NCBI GenBank assembly: GCA_027294925.1
Contig: JAPULM010000306.1
Span: forward strand, 1 to 11,858
Length of the DNA: 11,858 nt
Direction of reading: 5' to 3'
Source: a bacterium
Lineage (GTDB): Bacteria; Tectomicrobia; Entotheonellia; Entotheonellales; Entotheonellaceae
Shown: one piece after another, positions 7,119-11,858 of the stretch
How positions within the stretch are numbered: the first letter of the stretch is position 1
Layout of the letters: every line of letters begins with the position of its first letter
Made by a program: the position numbers and the translations under genes
Notes under the pieces: generated by a model
The model's database searches: none
What the model saw: the letters and a program-made list of their open reading frames with translations, nothing else
What the model was told of the DNA's origin: nothing

Positions 7119-8270
7119 ATGATGAATGAACTGCGGCAGCGCTATTGCATTGTCGGGGTGGGAAACACGGCCTATGGCAAGACACCGGGACAATCCCAGG
7201 TAGCCTTGAACGTGATGGCCATTCGGGCGGCGTTGGAAGATGCCGGTTTGACAGTAGACGATCTGGACGGCGTGTTGACCAAGGCGCCGACATCGACCTT
7301 TCCTATGTTGTGGGCGCCACGCATTGCCGAAGCGTTACGTGTCAAACCGAATATTGTGGGGACGCTGGATCAGGCCGGCGGCAGCAATATCGGCCTGATT
7401 CAATATGCGATCAGCTGCATCGAGCTGGGTCAAGGCAACGTTGTTGCCATTTCTTATGGGGACAATCCACGCACCGGTACGCGGGCTTCTTATGCACGCG
7501 CACGCGGCGGAGACGGCGCCGTGGCGGGGCTGTTCGGCGCCCCCTCCAGCTATGCCATGGTGGCACGCCGTCGCATGCATGAATACGGTACGACAAAGGA
7601 ACAGTTGGCGCACGTGGCGATGACGCACCGTTACCACGCCAGCATGAATCCGAACGCCGTGTTCCAAACGCCGATTACCGAAGCGGAATATATGAACGCC
7701 CGCTGGGTAGCGGAGCCGTTTGGGTTGCTCGATTGCTGTCCGGTTTCCGACGGCGGTGCCGCTTATATCGTCACCTCGGAAGACCGTGCCAAGGAACTGG
7801 CGAAAGACCCGATCTATATTAAGGGTATTGGCCAGTCGCATCCGTCCTGGGAGTTTTTCCGCCGACCCGACATGGCCGCCAGCGGCGCGGCGGTGTCGGG
7901 TCGCATGTGTTTCGACTCCGCCGGCATGAGGCCGCAAGACGTTGATTTCTGCGAAATCTACGATTGCTTCACCATCGTACCCATCATCTCGCTGGAAGAA
8001 TACGGCTTTGTCGAACGCGGCAAGGGCGGCGCCTTCTACCAAGACGGCGAAGCCCGCCTCGGCGGTAGCCTGCCGTGCAATACGTCCGGTGGGTTATTGT
8101 CGGAAACCGGTATGCCCGGCACGCAGCTGGTGGTCGAGGCCGTCCGGCAATTGCGCGGCGAATGCGGCGAGCGTCAGGTGAAAAACCCCGAAGTGGGGTT
8201 GGTCAGTCAGCAAGGCGGCATTCTGACCACGCATGCCACGATGTTGCTGTCGAATAATGGAGGACGCTGA
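7119..8270 (+). CDS. Thiolase-fold protein lacking Cys and His; Ltp2/SCP-x-like, probable retro-aldolase
   Basis: The 383-residue protein has the thiolase superfamily plan: a first half with VGVGNTAYG (12-20) and an AALEDAGLTVDDLDGV helix/strand, a long loop domain (about 120-240), and a second half with VDFCEIYDCFT (275-285) and CNTSGGLLSETGMPG (320-334). The thiolase nucleophile motif (C-G-S) reads AGGSN, so Gly87 replaces Cys. The C-terminal GHP motif reads GMP, so Met332 replaces His. Claisen thiolysis is therefore unlikely. The steroid side-chain aldolase Ltp2 also has a thiolase fold without thiolase chemistry, uses tyrosines (compare Tyr281 in EIYDCF), and needs a DUF35 partner such as the protein encoded one base downstream. 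I infer C-C bond cleavage of a beta-hydroxyacyl-CoA. GGGAGGG lies eight bases before the first of two ATGs. It follows the CoA-transferase by 31 nt. Confidence 0.92.
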   Translation: MMNELRQRYCIVGVGNTAYGKTPGQSQVALNVMAIRAALEDAGLTVDDLDGVLTKAPTSTFPMLWAPRIAEALRVKPNIVGTLDQAGGSNIGLIQYAISCIELGQGNVVAISYGDNPRTGTRASYARARGGDGAVAGLFGAPSSYAMVARRRMHEYGTTKEQLAHVAMTHRYHASMNPNAVFQTPITEAEYMNARWVAEPFGLLDCCPVSDGGAAYIVTSEDRAKELAKDPIYIKGIGQSHPSWEFFRRPDMAASGAAVSGRMCFDSAGMRPQDVDFCEIYDCFTIVPIISLEEYGFVERGKGGAFYQDGEARLGGSLPCNTSGGLLSETGMPGTQLVVEAVRQLRGECGERQVKNPEVGLVSQQGGILTTHATMLLSNNGGR

Positions 8271-8271
8271 G

Positions 8272-8673
8272 ATGTCGGAGATGAATTTTGAAGGCTTTGA
8301 CGAACTGTTTCCTGAAATCAACGAATTGAACGCGCCGTTCTGGGAGGGCTTGATCGAGGGCGAGGTGCGCTTGCAGAAATGCGCCACATGCGGCGCCCAT
8401 CAATATCCGGCCGAATCCTTTTGTTATGAATGCGGGGCACAGGACTTGTCCTGGACGAAAGTGAGCGGCGAAGGTACGGTTTATTCCTTCATTGTGGTGC
8501 ATCAGTCCTATCACAAAGCGTTCAAGGCGTTTTTGCCATATACCGTCGCCATCGTGCAGATGGACGATGGGCCGCGTATGTTGAGTGCCATGCTAGAGCA
8601 GGAAAAGCCTATTAAAATTGGTGACCGAGTCCGCCCCTGCATCCGCAAGGTCAATAATCACGTGCCTTTCTGA
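8272..8673 (+). CDS. DUF35 zinc-ribbon/OB-fold protein, partner of the thiolase-like protein
   Basis: The 133-residue protein has three parts. Residues 1-34 are a helical lead-in with the family motif NAPFWEGLIEGEVRLQKC. A rubredoxin-like zinc ribbon has ligands Cys37, Cys40, Cys51 and Cys54 (CATC and CYEC). From about 56 an OB-fold follows with GEGTVYSFIVVHQSYHKAF, LPYTVAIVQMDDGPRM and a closing KIGDRVRPCIRKV. This is the complete length of stand-alone DUF35 proteins. They bind thiolase-fold proteins, as in the Ltp2-ChsH2 complex and the archaeal acetoacetyl-CoA thiolase/HMG-CoA synthase complex, where they hold the two enzymes or bind CoA. The ATG lies one base after the stop of the thiolase gene, and GGAGG eight bases before it lies inside that gene, so the two are translationally linked. 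The same frame is open from 8233, but those codons are thiolase-gene overlap. Confidence 0.93.
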   Translation: MSEMNFEGFDELFPEINELNAPFWEGLIEGEVRLQKCATCGAHQYPAESFCYECGAQDLSWTKVSGEGTVYSFIVVHQSYHKAFKAFLPYTVAIVQMDDGPRMLSAMLEQEKPIKIGDRVRPCIRKVNNHVPF

Positions 8674-8719
8674 CCTACAAACCGGTTGAATAGACGAACC
8701 TAGGACGAGGGAGAGCAAA

Positions 8720-9511
8720 ATGAGTATTGATTTCGACGTTGCCGATCGTATCGCCAAGATCGTCATCAACCGGCCGGAAGCGCTGAATTCGATGACGCCG
8801 ACGATGTACGCCGACTTGTCCAAGGCCTGGATTGAAGTGCGCGACAATCCGGATATTTGGGTTGCTGTCGTCACCGGAGCGCCGCAGCCTAACCGCCCGC
8901 CGGAACGGCAGATCTTTTCGGCCGGCGCTGACCTAAAAAGCATGAACCGCGAGCGCCAGGCTTATGAATTCTGGCAGACGCAGCAGGACCAGATCCTCAA
9001 TCGCGGTCTCGAGGTGTGGAAGCCGGTCGTATGTGCCGTAAACGGCCTGTGCCTTGCGGGCGGCATGACATTGTTGCTGGCGACGGACATTCGGGTCGCC
9101 TCGGAACACGCCATGTTCGACTTGTCTGAGGTCAAACGCGGCATCCTGCCGGGCAATGGCGGGACGCAACGCACAATCCGCCAGCTTCCCTATCCCATCG
9201 CCATGGAAATGCTGCTATTGGCGCGGCGGCTGACGGCGGAACGTGCTGCCCATTTTGGGCTAATCAACGAAGTGGTGCCGCATGATACGGTTCTCGACGT
9301 CGCGATGGAACGGGCACGGGAATTGGCCGCCATGGCGCCGCTCGCCGTCCGCGCCATCAAAGAGTTGGCCGTGCGCGGACAGTACATGTCGTTGGACGAA
9401 GGCCTACGGTTCGAGCAGGTCATCCAGGACCGCCTGCGCGCCACCGAAGACGGCAAGGAAGGTCCCCGCGCCTTCGCCGAAAAACGGACGCCGAACTATC
9501 AGGGACGTTAA
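8720..9511 (+). CDS. Crotonase-family enoyl-CoA hydratase/isomerase with a single catalytic Glu
   Basis: The 263-residue length is typical for a crotonase trimer/hexamer subunit. Marks in order are INRPEALNSMTP (16-27), the first oxyanion-hole motif FSAGADLKSM (66-75), VNGLCLAGGMTLLLATDIRVAS at 107-128 (written here only to show the second oxyanion glycines Gly114-Gly115), and LSEVKRGILPGNGGTQR (135-151). Of the two acid/base glutamates of enoyl-CoA hydratase, the second is kept (Glu137) while the first is replaced by Thr117. That pattern occurs in delta3-delta2-enoyl-CoA isomerases and other non-hydratase members, so isomerase or lyase action is at least as likely as hydration. A Pro-rich insert (PQPNRPPER, 55-63) precedes the oxyanion loop. 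AGGGAGAG gives a good ribosome site. It is the last gene of the operon, 46 nt after the DUF35 gene, and it probably acts on the dehydrogenase product. Confidence 0.93.
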   Translation: MSIDFDVADRIAKIVINRPEALNSMTPTMYADLSKAWIEVRDNPDIWVAVVTGAPQPNRPPERQIFSAGADLKSMNRERQAYEFWQTQQDQILNRGLEVWKPVVCAVNGLCLAGGMTLLLATDIRVASEHAMFDLSEVKRGILPGNGGTQRTIRQLPYPIAMEMLLLARRLTAERAAHFGLINEVVPHDTVLDVAMERARELAAMAPLAVRAIKELAVRGQYMSLDEGLRFEQVIQDRLRATEDGKEGPRAFAEKRTPNYQGR

Positions 9512-9678
9512 GACGATTGACATCACCCCCTTTCGTCTGACTCGTTTTGCCGAAGGCGGCTCGCAACACTGCCAACGCGACAATTTATCCCTGGGTGTCA
9601 CCTATATCTATGACTGGCTGCAGGAGAAATTGCTGATGCGCCTCACGCACAGAAGGCTGGCGGTCGGTTTTCTGTTCA
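9512..9678. other. Convergent gap between operon and second CoA-transferase
   Basis: The crotonase and the minus-strand CoA-transferase genes end towards each other here. I see no hairpin plus T-run on either strand. One plus frame stays open right through the gap, but only as a continuation of a shadow frame inside the crotonase gene, and its residues resemble no family I know. Confidence 0.4.
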
Positions 9679-10914
9679 TTAAGCCAAGGGGGGGCTATCG
9701 GATGGAATGGCGCCCACGGTCCGTAGCGCTGCCAGAGCTTCTTCATCCAGCCCTAATTGCTGTCTCAGCACCGTTTCCGTATGCTGGCTTAAAAGCGGCG
9801 CCGGGCTGGGTGGCCGCACCGGCGTGGCGGACAGTCGCATCGGCGAAGCGACCGTTTTTATGATCCCAGCCTTCGGGTGTTGGACCTCCTGCACCATGTG
9901 GCGTGCAGTGGCCTCTGCTGAGGTGAGGGCTTCCAGGGGGGTACGCACACTGCCGGCTGGCACCCCGGCAGCGCGCAGGCGTGCGATCCAATAGTCGCGT
10001 GTCTGCTGTTGGAAGAGAGCTTTTACGGTCGCTTCCAGGGCGCCACGATTGGCGACACGGTCACGGTTGGTGGAATAGCGGGGATCGTCTAACAGATCAG
10101 GGCGCTCGAAGACCTCGAGACAGAGACGTCGATACTGTCGGTCGTTGCCACAGACGAGCATAAGCGCGTTATCCGCACAATGATAGACATCGCACGGACA
10201 GAGGGTGATGGCACCATTGCCGGTGCGCGGTGGATCCTGGCCGGTGGCCAGGGCCATCTGTCCCATAAAACCTGTGATCGCCAGGGTGGTGTCGAACAGT
10301 GACAGGTCGATGAACTGCCCGCGTCCGCTCTGATGACGGGCATGTAAAGCCGCCAAAATGGCCAGGCCGGCGTGTACGCCGGTAAACGTATCCATGACGC
10401 CGGCTCCCGCCCGTACCGGCTCGCCGGCAGGATCGCCAGTGAGGTACATCAAGCCGCCCTCGGCCTGAGCAACCTGATCGTAACCGGCGACCAGGCGGAA
10501 GGGGCTATCGTGGCCATAACCGCTAATGGAACAATAGATCAGACGAGGATTAACAGCGGCCAGGGCGGCATAATGCAAACCGTGGCGTTGCATGACATCG
10601 GGGCGGAAGTTCTCGACCAGGATGTCAGCCTGCGCCGCAAGTTGCCGACAGAGGTCTTGCCCTTCAGGTATCGAAATGTCGATCACCACGCTTTTTTTGT
10701 GCCGGTTGACGCTGAGGAACAGGCAAGACTCGCCCGCCACGCCTGGCGGTTGGTAAAGGCGTGCATCGTCGCCTGTGCCCGGCGACTCGATCTTGATGAT
10801 ATCGGCGCCAAGGTCGCCCAGCACCATGGTGAGATACGGTCCCGCCAGGACACGAGTAAAATCGAGCACTTTGATACCGTCCAGCGGTGCGCGCGAGCAG
10901 TTGTCGGTCGTCAT
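9679..10914 (-). CDS. CaiB/BaiF (family III) CoA-transferase, canonical type
   Basis: The 411-residue protein is a full-length family III CoA-transferase. Visible marks are LDGIKVLDFTRVLAGPY (11-27), LGDLGADIIKIESPGTGDD (32-50), LFLSVNRHKKSVVID (65-79), ILVENFRPDVMQRHGL (98-113), IYCSISGYG (126-134) and YDQVAQAEGGLMYLTGDP (145-162). Asp175 in AGAGVMDTFTG aligns with the catalytic aspartate of formyl-CoA transferase. The C-terminal domain contains the usual AAGVPAGSVRTPLEAL loop. GGAG lies nine bases before the ATG. The gene stands alone and converges on the four-gene operon. It differs strongly from the operon's own CoA-transferase: it has the standard LAGPY and LGDLGAD motifs that the other lacks. 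It is therefore not a recent duplicate, and more likely handles another acid, with succinyl-CoA or similar as donor. The acceptor acid cannot be named. Confidence 0.95.
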   Translation of the reverse strand: MTTDNCSRAPLDGIKVLDFTRVLAGPYLTMVLGDLGADIIKIESPGTGDDARLYQPPGVAGESCLFLSVNRHKKSVVIDISIPEGQDLCRQLAAQADILVENFRPDVMQRHGLHYAALAAVNPRLIYCSISGYGHDSPFRLVAGYDQVAQAEGGLMYLTGDPAGEPVRAGAGVMDTFTGVHAGLAILAALHARHQSGRGQFIDLSLFDTTLAITGFMGQMALATGQDPPRTGNGAITLCPCDVYHCADNALMLVCGNDRQYRRLCLEVFERPDLLDDPRYSTNRDRVANRGALEATVKALFQQQTRDYWIARLRAAGVPAGSVRTPLEALTSAEATARHMVQEVQHPKAGIIKTVASPMRLSATPVRPPSPAPLLSQHTETVLRQQLGLDEEALAALRTVGAIPSDSPPLA

Positions 10915-11260
10915 TCGTGGTCACTCCTATCCGTCTGTCCAGTTCCGTTTCGAAACACCTTATGTGCCGTTAGCCATCTTAGCAGAACCTCCGTTCAGAC
11001 TCCATTTACAAACACTCTCTTATGCGATTGAGCGACGACCCGTGGTGGAAACTCGATTTCAGCAATAGCGAGACCATTCCTCAAGGCACAAGACTTGCCT
11101 CGGTCTATAAAAATAGCCATGTGGGGTGGGCTTTTAGTCGAAAGCAAACAGTTCTTGGCGACAACGGACAGGTGAAATAGGAGGCGGTACCGACGCCAGC
11201 TTGAGTCGAGCTTCTCATCAATAGCCCTGCGCCGCAACCGTTGCCACTGCTTGACGACCT

Positions 11261-11288
11261 ACCGGGGTGGCCGGCCGGCCACGCCGGT
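11261..11288. repeat. 28-bp imperfect palindrome with a perfect 16-bp core
   Basis: The core GTGGCCGGCCGGCCAC (11267-11282) is its own reverse complement. It is flanked by ACCGG and CCGGT, with one G/G mismatch on the way. It could be a protein-binding dyad or form a cruciform. It has no T-run for termination and is far from either flanking start codon. Confidence 0.55.
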
Positions 11289-11390
11289 ACGCCTAACACT
11301 GCCTGCTGCTACCACCGGGTATCGTTCGGCACTATTGCAAAGTGTCATAAGCCCCCGGCGTCCGTACGTCGACCCTGGCCCTCCGCATGT

Positions 11391-11423
11391 AAGACAAAAC
11401 CCGACAAAAGAATAGGTTAAAAT
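11391..11423 (+). promoter_or_regulatory. Candidate promoter for the ThDP-enzyme gene
   Basis: AAGACA (11391-11396, four of six -35 positions) lies 16 bases before TAGGTT (11413-11418), which continues as TAAAAT. The 11-mer TAGGTTAAAAT is identical to that in the promoter at 4264-4297, and the arrangement around it is similar. A transcript starting here would carry a leader of roughly 240 nt containing the repeat block. Confidence 0.35.
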
Positions 11424-11472
11424 CTTCTATAGAAAAGAGAGGTGTGCTGATACTGACATAGAGCCTTGCGCG

Positions 11473-11536
11473 GTATCTTGTCCCATAACGATGTCAATAA
11501 GTTTGAATGTCGTTAAGGCATTAGTATCCTGTCCCA
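11473..11536 (+). promoter_or_regulatory. Direct repeat / inverted repeat / direct repeat block in the leader
   Basis: GTATCTTGTCCCA (11473-11485) and GTATCCTGTCCCA (11524-11536) are 13-mers differing at one base, 51 bases apart. Between them an inverted repeat has arms TAACGA (11486-11491) and TCGTTA (11510-11515), with CAA and TTG as possible inner pairs. This symmetric layout looks like a regulator-binding region for the gene starting at 11671. I do not recognise a known riboswitch. Confidence 0.4.
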
Positions 11537-11670
11537 GATAGTGCAGACCTTTTCCATCTCAATCGGTCGGTGCAGACGCGTCCTGAAGTACCAGTGCCAT
11601 TTTAGCAAGGGTAGGTTGATGACCTGGCCTGACGGTCCAAATCGTACGTATTGGAGGAAGGTACCCGTCG

Positions 11671-11858
11671 ATGGAAACAACTAGCCAGAGCTTATTGCAA
11701 GCCCTCAAGAGATATGGAGCGAACTTTTTTGTCTCGGTTCCCTGTAAGCTTCTTGCCGACTTGATCGTCCTACTGCAACGGGATTCTGAGATCACCTATT
11801 TCCCTGTTGTAAGGGAAGAAGAAGGTGTTGGGGTCTGTACCGGCGCTTATTTGTCCGG
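11671..11858 (+). CDS. ThDP-binding decarboxylase subunit, sulfopyruvate decarboxylase alpha-like (partial)
   Basis: Only the first 62 codons are inside the window, running off the right edge. They read as the pyrimidine-binding (Pyr) domain start of the sulfopyruvate/phosphonopyruvate decarboxylase group: helix SLLQALKRYG (7-16), strand and turn FFVSVPCKLLADLI (19-32), then ITYFPVVREEEGVGVCTGAY (41-60). The REEEGVG segment (48-54) holds the glutamate that activates the ThDP aminopyrimidine. SVPC-LL-DLI together with V-REEEGVG-GAY fits the ComD-type alpha subunit better than phosphonopyruvate decarboxylase, which usually has GVPDSLL and EGNAVALAAG. ComD works with a separate ComE subunit, which would be expected just downstream. 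The reaction would be sulfopyruvate to sulfoacetaldehyde plus CO2, in coenzyme M synthesis or cysteate breakdown. GGAGGAAGG lies upstream, with AAGG nine bases from the ATG. With so short a piece the substrate stays open. Confidence 0.82.
   Translation, partial: METTSQSLLQALKRYGANFFVSVPCKLLADLIVLLQRDSEITYFPVVREEEGVGVCTGAYLS

Larger units (their letters stand above)
10915..11670. other. Long divergent intergenic region
   Basis: These 756 bases separate the CoA-transferase (minus) from the ThDP-enzyme gene (plus). I find no convincing gene. The open stretch on the minus strand at 10995-11237 has no ribosome site and no recognisable motif. The region contains a large palindrome (11261-11288), a promoter-like motif (11391-11423) and a repeat block (11473-11536), each listed separately. 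A second short direct repeat, GTGCAGAC, lies at 11541-11548 and 11570-11577. Confidence 0.5.

Noticed and set aside
7335..8042. 235-residue antisense ORF in the thiolase-like gene
   Set aside because: Mirror of the conserved coding frame; no start signal and no family resemblance.
9512..9678. Open plus frame through the gap (ITPFRLTRFAEGGSQ...)
   Set aside because: It looked like a gene remnant at first, but I can match it to no family and it is only the tail of a shadow frame in the crotonase gene.
10372..11031. 219-residue plus-strand ORF opposite the second CoA-transferase
   Set aside because: Antisense to the conserved N-terminal motifs of the transferase; no ribosome site.
1..11858. 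CRISPR array, tRNA or rRNA genes, intact insertion sequence
   Set aside because: Looked for regular spaced repeats, cloverleaf-like segments and transposase motifs on both strands; none found.

Overview
The window looks like a chromosomal segment of an uncultured, moderately GC-rich bacterium with a large catabolic genome. Acyl-CoA chemistry dominates: an acyl-CoA dehydrogenase, two family III CoA-transferases, a thiolase-fold protein, its small zinc-ribbon/OB-fold partner and a crotonase. A flavin monooxygenase and a type I sulfatase sit to their left. Ribosome binding sites of GGAGG type are clear on most genes. I cannot fix the taxon; a soil or sponge-associated proteobacterium or Tectomicrobia-like lineage would fit the gene mix, but that is only an impression.

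Layout, left to right. 1-557 (minus) is the 5' part of a lipoprotein gene with a probable NTF2/SnoaL-like domain, running off the left edge. 558-1358 holds no intact gene; it contains a short repeat pair and, at about 1195-1287, the last codons of a lost class III adenylate cyclase gene. 1359-2291 (plus) is a luciferase-like flavin monooxygenase. 2470-3942 (minus) is a formylglycine-type sulfatase. 3943-4572 contains a good sigma70-like promoter and a frameshifted 3' relic of a thiolase gene that abuts the next gene. 4573-5775 (plus) is an acyl-CoA dehydrogenase.

5909-9511 (plus) is a compact four-gene unit: CoA-transferase, thiolase-like protein, DUF35/OB-fold protein and crotonase, with gaps of 31, 1 and 46 nt. 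The thiolase-like protein lacks both the nucleophilic Cys and the GHP-type His. Together with the adjacent DUF35 gene this points to an Ltp2-type retro-aldolase complex rather than a classical thiolase. The crotonase keeps only one of the two hydratase glutamates. A plausible pathway is: CoA activation by transfer, dehydrogenation, double-bond hydration or isomerisation, then C-C cleavage by the thiolase-like/DUF35 pair. The substrate is not visible; a branched or ring-bearing side chain, as in steroid-type acids, is the best analogy.

9679-10914 (minus) is a second, more canonical CoA-transferase converging on the operon. 10915-11670 is a long gene-free stretch with a strong palindrome, a promoter-like motif shared with 4287-4297, and a direct repeat/inverted repeat/direct repeat block. 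From 11671 the right edge opens the N-terminal part of a ThDP enzyme resembling the sulfopyruvate decarboxylase alpha subunit. No RNA genes, CRISPR arrays or intact insertion sequences were seen.
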